NCBI RefSeq assembly: GCF_000688455.1
Contig: NZ_JIAL01000001.1
Span: 310,001-374,000, forward strand
Reading direction: 5' to 3'
Length of the DNA: 64,000 bases
Source of the DNA: Pseudacidobacterium ailaaui
GTDB taxonomy: Bacteria > Acidobacteriota > Terriglobia > Terriglobales > Acidobacteriaceae
The position numbers and the translations under genes were made by a program. The notes beneath the pieces are model-generated. The model did not search any database. It was not told the origin of the DNA and saw only the letters and a program-made list of their open reading frames with translations. Of the stretch, positions 24,595 through 32,794 are shown piece after piece; positions within the stretch are counted from its first letter, which is position 1, and every line of letters starts with the position of its first letter.

Positions 24595-24761
24595 CGCTTA
24601 GGCAGGTTTTATCGATCTTTTCGGGATGTTGCGGCCAACGGGCTGCCACATCTCAGGCGGCTTGGGGAGCCGCCTGTGTCTCAGACAGCAACAGAAACAG
24701 CCCCGCACGTCGCGCATCGACGATTAAGTCCATGTCCACACGCCTCTCCGTACAGCAAGGC
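24595..24761 (-). repeat. Duplicated gene-junction module, copy B
   Basis: Partner of 21265-21487. It contains the last codons of the 24653-25051 gene, a hairpin (AGGCGGCT / AGCCGCCT near 24653-24676), and the leader segment before the ART-like gene. Confidence 0.75.
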
Positions 24762-25051
24762 ACGTTTGTAGCTTCCTGCTTGAGCCGAGCAATGAGCTGC
24801 TCGGCGGTGGCGATTTGTCCGCGGTCCAACTCTTTCCGTACCAGCCCAAGAATCCTGTCCAGCTTCTGTTGATACTGTTTGCCCAGGCTCCTGAAGAGCC
24901 CGTGCCGGACCGCAGCCTCAAACAGATTCTCCGAGGCAATCCCTAACTGTGTGGAGGCATCATGGAGATAGGCTGTAAGCTGTCCCCCGCACTGGATAGA
25001 CCCAGCGAAGATCCGCAGTTTAGCGTCTTGAAGAATGTCGTCGATACTCAC
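24653..25051 (-). CDS. Hypothetical protein, 132 aa
   Basis: AAGGAGA lies seven bases before GTG 25051 (SIDDILQDAKLRIFAG). Mostly helical (LGKQYQQKLDRILGLVRKELDRGQIATAEQLIARLKQEA). The last 35 residues come from the repeated module. No family recognised. Confidence 0.55.
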   Translation of the reverse strand: MSIDDILQDAKLRIFAGSIQCGGQLTAYLHDASTQLGIASENLFEAAVRHGLFRSLGKQYQQKLDRILGLVRKELDRGQIATAEQLIARLKQEATNVPCCTERRVDMDLIVDARRAGLFLLLSETQAAPQAA

Positions 25052-25199
25052 GAAGATCTCCTTGTTTTGGGAATGGGAGGACACGTCGGTGCGCGGCCAG
25101 CGTGATTTGCCTGAGCCGGAACCGGATAAAGGAATAAAGGCTAACGGTAACGAAGCTTGCGCTGAACCACACCAAGGCAATGACGAATAAGCGATGCAT
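25020..25199 (-). CDS. Small single-pass membrane protein, 59 aa
   Basis: ATG 25199 is preceded by AGAGAGA. One hydrophobic segment (LFVIALVWFSASFVTVSLYSF) is followed by a basic tail. It overlaps the next gene by 32 bases. Real but weakly supported. Confidence 0.4.
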   Translation of the reverse strand: MHRLFVIALVWFSASFVTVSLYSFIRFRLRQITLAAHRRVLPFPKQGDLREYRRHSSRR

Positions 25200-25209
25200 A
25201 CGAATCTCT

Positions 25210-25479
25210 CTAAGAAGGATCGTGAACGCGCCTGACATAGGCTCTTCGGTAAAGCCATATACCCAGGCTGCCCAACCCGGCTGCGGTGTATAGGAGAACC
25301 ATGCTTCCTGATATCAGGACCATGGCATGGATCCATGACTGGTAAAGAGCCAAACGTTGCTCGACTGACAAGTGAGCAGAAAGAAAGATGGGGACCAATG
25401 TCACTGTGCTCGCCACCAGCACGCACAGAACAATACCATTGATCCACCAGACGATGCGGAAGATAGAACGTATGGACAT
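25210..25479 (-). CDS. Small two-helix membrane protein, 89 aa
   Basis: Two hydrophobic segments (WWINGIVLCVLVASTVTLV and MVLISGSMVLLYTAAGLGSL) flank a short loop; the C terminus is basic (YRRAYVRRVHD). It lies four bases after the upstream gene. No family recognised. Confidence 0.55.
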   Translation of the reverse strand: MSIRSIFRIVWWINGIVLCVLVASTVTLVPIFLSAHLSVEQRLALYQSWIHAMVLISGSMVLLYTAAGLGSLGIWLYRRAYVRRVHDPS

Positions 25480-25482
25480 GGC

Positions 25483-25956
25483 TCAATACATTGTGGAAAT
25501 TATCCGGCTTAGGAACGATCGGCGTTCTGGAACCGGGGCCATCAGAGCGCGCCGCCACTCCTGATGTGACACCCGAAAGCTGAAATCATTGCGCGGATAT
25601 CGGCTTGTGGTGCGCCGGTAGATAAGGAAGTGTCTGGTATGAATGGGGACTCCTCCCTCATAGATCTGGAGCACGCAGGGGACATCGCAATCGCGAGTAA
25701 ACAGGCGGTCCTCAAAGCAGCACCGCATCAGGTACCGAAGTACTCTTAAGTTATCGTGGTCGAAGGCAGGGGGCACAGCCGCGGAATAGTAGTATTCCTG
25801 GTCGTACACGACCAGCACTTTCTGTGCCAGGTGTGGTTTTGGCTTGTCCCCGGCAACCCACTTGAGACGGGGCCCCCGGAAACGCCGCGCGGAGGAGAAC
25901 TCTACAGCAGATGGAAAGCGTTGCATTACAAACTCCAATAGTGTGAAATGGAACAC
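25483..25956 (-). CDS. Hypothetical protein, 157 aa
   Basis: Soluble and basic, with a beta-rich core (KVLVVYDQEYYYSAAVPP, VLQIYEGGVPIHTRHFLIYR). The start may be ATG 25956 or ATG 25926 (MQRFPSAVEF). Part of the short minus-strand accessory run. Not recognised. Confidence 0.5.
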   Translation of the reverse strand: MFHFTLLEFVMQRFPSAVEFSSARRFRGPRLKWVAGDKPKPHLAQKVLVVYDQEYYYSAAVPPAFDHDNLRVLRYLMRCCFEDRLFTRDCDVPCVLQIYEGGVPIHTRHFLIYRRTTSRYPRNDFSFRVSHQEWRRALMAPVPERRSFLSRIISTMY

Positions 25957-26030
25957 TAAACTGCCTTAGGTTTTGTACCCCTATATACGGCTGTTCCTTT
26001 CCCGGACTTTCCATCTGCTGCATAGTTTTT

Positions 26031-26465
26031 TTACGCTGCCACACCTTGGTGAAAGGGACGGCGTGCCGTGCCTCGCGATCTCCTCGTAAAGTTGCTGGCG
26101 GCCTCCGTTGCTTTACGTTTTGGCTTGGCCGGTGCGTCCAGCAAATCTTGAAGATCGTACGAGGTCACCACAATGTCAAACCACGAGACATTGAAGGTTG
26201 CTTGTCTCTCGAAATCGAGCAAATAGAAGAATTTGGAGTTCCGGTGCCAGAAATAGAACGCTCCAGAGTTCGGGTCTCCAGGCACCGTCGTCAGAAGGAG
26301 AATTCCATTCCTTCCGAAAGCCACGCGGGACGCCACTGCTTCGGTCTGCTGCACGAAGGCGGCAAGGACCTGCCACGGTTTGGCTTTAGCCCCAACATGA
26401 TGAAGCTCGTTTTGATGGAACAGCCGGTACATCTGCAGTTTGCCGAACGGTTGATATCCGAGCAT
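26031..26465 (-). CDS. Hypothetical protein, 144 aa
   Basis: AGGAGG lies six bases before ATG 26465. The core (GILLLTTVPGDPNSGAFYFW, FFYLLDFERQATFNVSWFDIV) looks like a compact alpha-beta fold and the tail is basic. The upstream membrane-protein gene ends just before this gene's ribosome site, so they are probably co-translated. Not recognised. Confidence 0.55.
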   Translation of the reverse strand: MLGYQPFGKLQMYRLFHQNELHHVGAKAKPWQVLAAFVQQTEAVASRVAFGRNGILLLTTVPGDPNSGAFYFWHRNSKFFYLLDFERQATFNVSWFDIVVTSYDLQDLLDAPAKPKRKATEAASNFTRRSRGTARRPFHQGVAA

Positions 26466-26474
26466 CTCTTCCTC

Positions 26475-26696
26475 CTATTTCATAGATTCTTTCGTCCTCG
26501 GATGAGGACGGCACAGGTTGTGAAACGCGCGAAACGAGATGATCCAGCCTCCGGCTGCGAGAAGGACGAAGACGGCAGCCAGAGGATCACCAGAAAAGAA
26601 CCGAATCGCCAGTGGAACTGCGAGCGCGATCCCAGCCACGCCTCCCCCCAGCAGAAGAACGTACATCGTAAGCCAAAAAGGACTGCCGCTAAACAT
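26475..26696 (-). CDS. Small two-helix membrane protein, 73 aa
   Basis: Hydrophobic segments at about 8-31 (LTMYVLLLGGGVAGIALAVPLAI) and 37-56 (PLAAVFVLLAAGGWIISFRA). Its leader (26699-26718) is identical over 20 bases to the leader of the virB10 gene at 53873-53892. The two membrane segments and this leader hint at origin from the T4SS operon; function unknown. Confidence 0.5.
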   Translation of the reverse strand: MFSGSPFWLTMYVLLLGGGVAGIALAVPLAIRFFSGDPLAAVFVLLAAGGWIISFRAFHNLCRPHPRTKESMK

Positions 26697-26882
26697 CGTG
26701 CTTTGTCTCCAGGATCACAACGGAAGTTACAGTCGCCGCTGAATTGGGAGGCTCAGCGGCGGAAGCCTTAAGGAAAGGAAAGATGGGTGTGAAAGTGCCG
26801 GTCCAGAGGAAGAGGACCGGGCGAAGAAGACACGTAGTATCTCTACGGAGGAAGAGCCTTAAAAGCTAGACTCCACATATAT
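26697..26882. other. Intergenic region between divergent genes
   Basis: CCGGTCC (near 26800) pairs with GGACCGG (near 26815). A 28-codon basic open frame starts at ATG 26782 behind AAGGAAAGG and could be a leader peptide of the helicase gene, but support is weak. A promoter for the helicase is expected here; none was clear. Confidence 0.3.
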
Positions 26883-28802
26883 ATGGTTGCGGAACGAAAT
26901 GAGACCGCAGAAGAGCTGCTGCGCAGGCTTCACCCGTATCAGTACACAGCCCTTCAGGAGGCGCTGGACGCATGGAAGAGCGGCATCCGGCGCCAATTGG
27001 TAGTACTGCCCACCGGCACAGGGAAAACCGTCCTTTTTGCGGTCCTCCCTCTTTTCTTTCAATTTCGCAAACGGGTACTTGTATTGGTCCATCGCGACAC
27101 TTTGGCCGAACAAGCCAGAGATACGATTCGCGAATGGAACCCGTACGCAGGTCCGGTGGGAATTGAAATGGGGAACAAATACCGTTCAAGGAATGAGAGG
27201 ATTGTGGTCGCCTCTGTCCAGACGATTGGTAAGTTTGCCATGTCTGAAAGCCAAGGTTCCAGGAGCTTTCATGTGTCCAAGCGGCTACTGAAGTTCCACC
27301 CGGATGAATTCGACGCGGTGATTGTGGACGAGTGTCATCACGCAGTCGCCTCCGGATATAAAAACATCCTTCGGTATTTCGGCTTTCTGGACGACAGCTT
27401 CGCGAAGGTTCAGCCTGGACCGAACAGGATCTTGTTCGGCGTGACAGCGACACCAAAGCGCCTTGACAAAAGAAGCCTATACGAGGTGTTTGACCTGAAT
27501 GCGTTTGAATATCCCATCGAGGAAGCCATCCGGGAGGGCTGGCTTGTGAATCCCCGTTGTTTCCGGATTCGGACCTCAGTACGACTGGACGACAGCGACC
27601 TGAACAGTGAAGACCTCGAAAAATTGTCTAGGAAGGTAAACATTCCGGCACGCAACCAGCTGATCGTGCAGGAATGGCTATCCAAAGCCAACGACCGAAA
27701 GACGGTATGCTTTGCCGTGGACGTACAACACGCGGTCGATCTAGCCCTCTGCTTTCGGAATGCTGGTGTGAAGGCGACCGCTGTCTGGGGAGATGACCCT
27801 GACCGAGACCGGAAGCTGAAAGATTTCAAACGCGGCCGGTACCAGGTCATTTGTAATTGCGAAATCTTAACGGAAGGTTACGACGACCGATCGGTCTCGG
27901 CCATTATCCTCGCCCGCCCCACAGAATCGGAGTCACTCTTCAAGCAGATGATTGGCCGCGGCACCCGTCTTGAGCCTGGTGTCATCAACATCCTGCAATG
28001 GGATGCGTATGGTCGTCCGGTGAGTAAGCGAGACTGCATCATCCTAGAAGTGCTAGATGCTTACAGCACAGAGCACAGTTTGGCTATGACTTTCAGCGAG
28101 GCGTTTGATCTGCCAGCGGAGCTAGATCTGAATGGAGCAGGGTTACTTGAGGTCCGGGACACCATCAATCACCTCAAACCTTGCCTCCAGTACACAGAAA
28201 GATCCTCTTCTCCAGCACAGGCCCCGCTGGAACAGGTAAAAAACCTGAACGAGTTGCACCAGATCCTGGCTGAAAAGCTTCACGTAACAGTGGAAGAAAT
28301 AGACCTTTTTCGAGTGAAGTTCGACACCAATGTGTTGCTTCACTCTCAGCTTGCGTGGCATCGTATCGGGCACGAGAACTATGTGCTCGTACTTCCGTAT
28401 CAGATGGGATACATCCGACTTTGGAGAAACCATCGCGGAGTAATCATGATCGACGGCAGTAAGCTCCAGGAATGGCACCGATTTGTGTTATCGCGGCAAA
28501 CTCCACGGGAGCATTTTGGCCATGGCTTTCGGGCAGCAGACGAAGAGGTGTTGCAGCGCTTTGGCCGGAAAATCTTCGACATTTGCAGGCGTGACATACA
28601 ATCCGATGCCTGGAAGTCGTTACCAGCCAGTCCAGCTACCATGCTGCGCCTGAAACATATCTGTGCCAAGCACGGAATCCCGCTTCCTGAAACGATCACC
28701 AGAGGTGAAGCGTGCCTATTGATGACGAAGATGATTGCTGACTCCATCTCCGAACCGCCCCCCACAGGACAGCAGAGCACAGTTCTTAAGGAAACGGTTT
28801 AA
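26883..28802 (+). CDS. SF2 DEAD/DEAH-type helicase
   Basis: LPTGTGKTVLF (about 41-51) is Walker A, IVDECHH (about 147-153) is motif II, GVTATPKRLD is motif III, and QMIGRGTRLEPG (about 354-365) is motif VI, all in the usual order of the ResIII/RadD branch of superfamily 2. The last 210 residues form a separate domain (VTVEEIDLFRVKFDTNVL, LWRNHRGVIMIDGSKLQEW) that I do not recognise and that may bind DNA. A long tandem-repeat array follows directly. With the two primases it may replicate the element, or belong to a defence-type cassette. Confidence 0.88.
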   Translation: MVAERNETAEELLRRLHPYQYTALQEALDAWKSGIRRQLVVLPTGTGKTVLFAVLPLFFQFRKRVLVLVHRDTLAEQARDTIREWNPYAGPVGIEMGNKYRSRNERIVVASVQTIGKFAMSESQGSRSFHVSKRLLKFHPDEFDAVIVDECHHAVASGYKNILRYFGFLDDSFAKVQPGPNRILFGVTATPKRLDKRSLYEVFDLNAFEYPIEEAIREGWLVNPRCFRIRTSVRLDDSDLNSEDLEKLSRKVNIPARNQLIVQEWLSKANDRKTVCFAVDVQHAVDLALCFRNAGVKATAVWGDDPDRDRKLKDFKRGRYQVICNCEILTEGYDDRSVSAIILARPTESESLFKQMIGRGTRLEPGVINILQWDAYGRPVSKRDCIILEVLDAYSTEHSLAMTFSEAFDLPAELDLNGAGLLEVRDTINHLKPCLQYTERSSSPAQAPLEQVKNLNELHQILAEKLHVTVEEIDLFRVKFDTNVLLHSQLAWHRIGHENYVLVLPYQMGYIRLWRNHRGVIMIDGSKLQEWHRFVLSRQTPREHFGHGFRAADEEVLQRFGRKIFDICRRDIQSDAWKSLPASPATMLRLKHICAKHGIPLPETITRGEACLLMTKMIADSISEPPPTGQQSTVLKETV

Positions 28803-28860
28803 CGGAATCGACCCTGGCTTCGCCCCCCCCACTGTTAGCCAGCACACAAATTCAATCGCC

Positions 28861-30013
28861 CAAGACAAAGTGCAGTGACAGGACGCAAATCCGGAAGCAC
28901 GGCTGCACTCGGCGTGCAGAACGATGCCAGAAGAAGTCGCAGATCTGCGTCACAAAACAGCCAGGGAAAAACACACTGGGATGCCAGCAAGGGCAAGACA
29001 AAGTGCAGTGACAGGACACAAATCCGGAAGCACGGCTGCACTCGGCGTGCAGAACGATGCCAGAAGAAGTCACAGATCTGCGTCACAAAACAGCCAGGGA
29101 AAAATACACTGGGATGCCAGCAAGGGCAAGACAAAGTGCAGTGACAGGACACAAATCCGGAAGCACGGCTGCACTCGGCGTGCAGAACGATGCCAGAAGA
29201 AGTCACAGATCTGCGTCACAAAACAGCCAGGGAAAAATACACTGGGATGCCAGCAAGGGCAAGACAAAGTGCAGTGACAGGACACAAATCCGGAAGCACG
29301 GCTGCACTCGGCGTGCAGAACGATGCCAGAGGAAGTCACAGATCTGCGTCACAAAACAGCCAGGGGAAAATACACTGGGATGCCAGCAAGGGCAAGACAA
29401 AGTGCAGTGACAGGACGCAAATCCGGAAGCACGGCTGCACTCGGCGTGCAGAACGATGCCAGAGGAAGTCACAGATCTGCGTCACAAAACAGCCAGGGAA
29501 AAATACACTGGGATGCCAGCAAGGGCAAGACAAAGTGCAGTGACAGGACACAAATCCGGAAGCACGGCTGCACTCGGCGTGCAGAACGATGCCAGAAGAA
29601 GTCACAGATCTGCGTCACAAAACAGCCAGGGAAAAATACACTGGGATGCCAGCAAGGGCAAGACAAAGTGCAGTGACAGGACACAAATCCGGAAGCACGG
29701 CTGCACTCGGCGTGCAGAACGATGCCAGAGGAAGTCACAGATCTGCGTCACAAAACAGCCAGGGGAAAATACACTGGGATGCCAGCAAGGGCAAGACAAA
29801 GTGCAGTGACAGGACACAAATCCGGAAGCACGGCTGCACTCGGCGTGCAGAACGATGCCAGAGGAAGTCACAGATCTGCGTCACAAAACAGCCAGGGAAA
29901 AATACACTGGGATGCCAGCAAGGGCAAGACAAAGTGCAGTGACAGGACGCAAATCCGGAAGCACGGCTGCACTCGGCGTGCAGAACGATGCCAGAGGAAG
30001 TCACAGATCTGCG
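28861..30013. repeat. 133-bp tandem repeat array, about 8.6 copies
   Basis: Units begin with GACAAAGTGCAG at 28864, 28997, 29130, 29263, 29396, 29529, 29662, 29795 and 29928 (partial, ends 30013). Each contains a hairpin CTGCAC-TCGGC-GTGCAG, the 8-bp palindrome CAGATCTG, and CTGGGATGCCAG. Units differ at only a few positions (for example AGAAGAAG or AGAGGAAG). The 133-bp period is not a multiple of three, so the array is not a coding repeat; the overlapping 117-codon frames are an artefact. It may be a replication, partition or incompatibility locus. Confidence 0.93.
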
Positions 30014-30176
30014 AGAGAGAAGCCACAAAAGAAGGCAGTGCCACAGAACTCAGCTGTGGAGGCAAAACTGAAAAAGTGGCAAAAAATGGGGTTTGACAGC
30101 CACCGCGTCCCATTGGCAAATCGCGTAAGTATCTGATTATTCATTCAGTTACGCAAACACTACAAAAAACGCTAGT

Positions 30177-30212
30177 CACCATTGATGTCACCATTGATGT
30201 CGCCATTGATGG
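30177..30212 (+). repeat. 12-bp iteron-like repeats, cluster 1 (three copies)
   Basis: CACCATTGATGT at 30177 and 30189, then CGCCATTGATGG at 30201, head to tail with a 12-bp period. Surrounding DNA is AT-rich compared with the rest of the window. Confidence 0.8.
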
Positions 30213-30306
30213 CTGGAAGCCGCTTGGCATACATGGGATGGACAGATGGAGATAAGCTATTTAAAATCAGCAGCTTAACCAGACGGTACTATGGTGCTTT
30301 CTAAGT

Positions 30307-30342
30307 CGCCATTGATGTCGCCATTGATGTCACCATTGATGT
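30307..30342 (+). repeat. 12-bp iteron-like repeats, cluster 2 (three copies)
   Basis: CGCCATTGATGT at 30307 and 30319 and CACCATTGATGT at 30331, the same unit and strand as cluster 1, about 95 bases on. Directly repeated 12-bp boxes near a helicase gene suggest an initiator-binding origin. No gene was seen between 30014 and 30463. Confidence 0.8.
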
Positions 30343-30463
30343 ACGGATGCCGTCTAGGTGCAATCCAATGTTGCGATTGTGCAAGTGATTGATAGTAAGA
30401 GAGATAGGAACAGTCACCAATTGATTCACGGTTGGAAATCCATATTCGATGGAGGAAAATTCA

Positions 30464-30510
30464 CAAAAAAATGGCGTTTAGATGCTCTATTGAAGAACCT
30501 CTAAACGCCA
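30464..30510 (-). terminator. Rho-independent terminator
   Basis: TGGCGTTTAGA (30472-30482) and TCTAAACGCCA (30500-30510) form a perfect 11-bp stem, followed on the minus strand by TTTTTTT (30471-30465). It marks the end of the large minus-strand conjugation transcript. Confidence 0.9.
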
Positions 30511-30537
30511 GGAATTGCGGAGGAGAAAAGCAGAATC

Positions 30538-31395
30538 TTATCGCGGTGGAAGGAAACTCACAGGGTAGCGCGTGCTCGGGATTTGGCCAGCTTCGCGCAA
30601 TGCCGCGCTCAAGGATGCAACTTCCAGTCCCTTTTCCGTCCAACGTCTCACGCGCACGGCGGAGTGGTCGTGCGACAAAAAGTGATCTCTCGTCACCAGA
30701 CAAAAGCGCTGACTCGGGACCGTACTTGCCTCCATGATCGGTCCAATCCAACCTTCAGAGTCTACGATCATGACCACCAATTGCACGTAAGGATCTTTCA
30801 CATAACTGCTGAATGCCTCTCGGTAGCGCGCCCGATTTCTCAAAGTATGTTCATACTCGATGGCCAGAGTGACGGTGTGATGATCAACCTGAAGCTCCGT
30901 CACGGCGTCATAGTCCTTTGCAAAACCGTCCTGGCGGCGGGCTTGGTTTTCCGCTTGCACCATCAAGTCTGTGAGCCAATACGAAACCGGATAGGCATGA
31001 TGGATTTTGAGCATAATCTCGTTGAGTACGATGTAGTGGGGAATACCGGCAACACCGGTGGTGGGATCTGCGTTAATGCCCAGTCCGCATCCCCACTTTT
31101 CAAGAACTGCGTGCCCATCTGCCGTAAGAAAGTAAACCAGGTTGGAACCTGGGAGGACACTACGAGAGACGGATAGGTACCCCATATAGACCAGCCGCTT
31201 CAACGAACCGTACACATGCTTTATGTGTAGGGCTTTCATTCCACGGTATGGAAGAATCCGATGCATCTGCCGCGCCGTCACAAACCCACAGTCACGGATG
31301 CTGGCCAAAATCTTGAGATCGTTTCTGGCAAAACGCATTTCTTTGATAATGCGTCCATTGCTGGTAACTTGTTTGTTAGCCAATACCGGGGTCAA
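30538..31395 (-). CDS. Replication-relaxation family protein
   Basis: A winged-helix N terminus (DLKILASIRDCGFVTARQMH, VYGSLKRLVYMGYLSVSRSV, about 17-75) is followed by a nuclease-like domain (KDYDAVTELQVDHHTVTLAIEYEH, YVQLVVMIVDSEGW), the layout of the replication-relaxation family found on conjugative plasmids. The start is probably TTG 31395, overlapping the TGA of the upstream gene as TTGA, with GGAGG seven bases before. It is the last gene before a strong terminator. Confidence 0.7.
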   Translation of the reverse strand: MTPVLANKQVTSNGRIIKEMRFARNDLKILASIRDCGFVTARQMHRILPYRGMKALHIKHVYGSLKRLVYMGYLSVSRSVLPGSNLVYFLTADGHAVLEKWGCGLGINADPTTGVAGIPHYIVLNEIMLKIHHAYPVSYWLTDLMVQAENQARRQDGFAKDYDAVTELQVDHHTVTLAIEYEHTLRNRARYREAFSSYVKDPYVQLVVMIVDSEGWIGPIMEASTVPSQRFCLVTRDHFLSHDHSAVRVRRWTEKGLEVASLSAALREAGQIPSTRYPVSFLPPR

Positions 31396-31958
31396 GATAG
31401 GTCCTCCAACTCTTCGCACATAGGGTCGATTTCAATCCTTGGTCTACCGCTTCTGAAACGGACCAAACACTGCCAGAATCCCTGGGAAGTACGGAACCAG
31501 GAGCGGTCCTGTACCAGAAGCAAGAGCTCCTGATATCCGCCTTTGCCTCCACTGGCTGCGATCAGCCGGGCGGTTGTGGCTTTCCACTTCCCTTCCCGGT
31601 CTACCCTGCCGTACTCACTGGAGCGGATACAGAGCAGAAAGGCGTCGATCCGTGCCCACTTTTTTGCCGGGCAGATCATCCGGATCCGGTTCTCTCCTGT
31701 GTGAAGTGTTTCAATGCCCTGGGTATAACAACGCACACCAAGCAGGTCTTTCGGCGTTCCAACCCAAGGGAAATTGTTGGCCTCAAAGCGTACAGAACCC
31801 GGAAAGGTCCAGCGCCGCCTGAATTGGCTAGATACGCCTTCTCCGGGAACAATATGTCGGCTGCGCGGAACTCCTGTAGTGTTGATCCAGGCAGAGCGTC
31901 CATCAGGGTGATTTTTGCGGAACCACATGGATCCGAATCCTGCGAGATATACGATCAT
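31392..31958 (-). CDS. Hypothetical protein, 188 aa
   Basis: AAGGAAA precedes ATG 31958. A basic soluble protein with aromatic-rich strands (GFGSMWFRKNHPDGRSAW, QELLLLVQDRSWFRTSQGFW). It overlaps the replication-relaxation gene by four bases, so the two are co-translated. Not recognised. Confidence 0.55.
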   Translation of the reverse strand: MIVYLAGFGSMWFRKNHPDGRSAWINTTGVPRSRHIVPGEGVSSQFRRRWTFPGSVRFEANNFPWVGTPKDLLGVRCYTQGIETLHTGENRIRMICPAKKWARIDAFLLCIRSSEYGRVDREGKWKATTARLIAASGGKGGYQELLLLVQDRSWFRTSQGFWQCLVRFRSGRPRIEIDPMCEELEDLS

Positions 31959-31969
31959 CGCTTTCCTTG

Positions 31970-32794
31970 TTATTGTTCGTAGCGGGCGAGCCGCTCCTCA
32001 AGTTGGTTGATCCTTTGCCTCTGGTTCTCGATCTTCTGTTTCATCGAATTTATGTACAGCATCACGGCCCTCGGCACCTTATATTCGGTCCGGTTGATCG
32101 TGATCCGCACCAAGTCACCCGTTGGCTGTTGCGGCGCTGTTAAAGAATGTCCATCTTCCGAAGGCAGGCTTTTGTCGGTTTCCTCTTCTGTTCCGCTCTC
32201 CGTCTGACGGTCTTCTCCAGGAAGCAACGGGGTCTTGTCTATCGCATTGCGAACTTGATTCTCCTCTTCTAATTGGGCCCTGAACTGCAACTCACGCTTA
32301 AGCTGGTCCAGTTTACCGACCAGATCGTTATGGCGTTTGATGGCATCGCTGGCGCGGCGAAGAATATAGGTGCGTTCATTGAGAAAGAGCAGCGCGGCCC
32401 CCGCGAAAGCCTCCCGCATATTGCGCATCCGGATGCGGCGGTAGATGTATTCGAACAGCAGCAGCAGGAAGGAGCCTCCGAAGACGACAGCCGCCCAGAA
32501 CTCGACGCTTCGCACCGTCACCAGAAACACGTCTTTGTGCCATTCGTCCATTTCGTGTCCGTAGTCAGTCCCGGATGGATTCAGCCATTGTTTGATCCCG
32601 CCTGGCGGCGTGCGATACAGGTGGTGGCCGGCCAGCGGGTCATACGACAGCCGGGCGTCCGGACGTACTGATGAAGGATTCGGGTGAAGATGGGCAGCCC
32701 TTACATGTGTTCCGGGTGGAGCATCCTGTCCGTATAAAGTCCCTGCTGCAAGCAGCGCTAGGCACAGAAACATGTGGATAACATTCTTTCTCAT
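31970..32794 (-). CDS. Exported membrane protein of the conjugation operon
   Basis: A signal peptide (VIHMFLCLALLAAGTLYGQ) and one membrane segment near 97-116 (FWAAVVFGGSFLLLLFEYIY) put the middle in the envelope. The C-terminal half is charged and ends in a coiled coil (INSMKQKIENQRQRINQLEE). It overlaps the coupling-protein gene by ATGA. No family recognised; position suggests a partner of the coupling protein. Confidence 0.65.
   Translation of the reverse strand: MRKNVIHMFLCLALLAAGTLYGQDAPPGTHVRAAHLHPNPSSVRPDARLSYDPLAGHHLYRTPPGGIKQWLNPSGTDYGHEMDEWHKDVFLVTVRSVEFWAAVVFGGSFLLLLFEYIYRRIRMRNMREAFAGAALLFLNERTYILRRASDAIKRHNDLVGKLDQLKRELQFRAQLEEENQVRNAIDKTPLLPGEDRQTESGTEEETDKSLPSEDGHSLTAPQQPTGDLVRITINRTEYKVPRAVMLYINSMKQKIENQRQRINQLEERLARYEQ

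Noticed and set aside
28861-30013. A CRISPR array or a repeat-protein gene
   Set aside because: The units are head-to-tail with no spacers, and the 133-bp period shifts frame at each unit, so stop codons recur every third unit.
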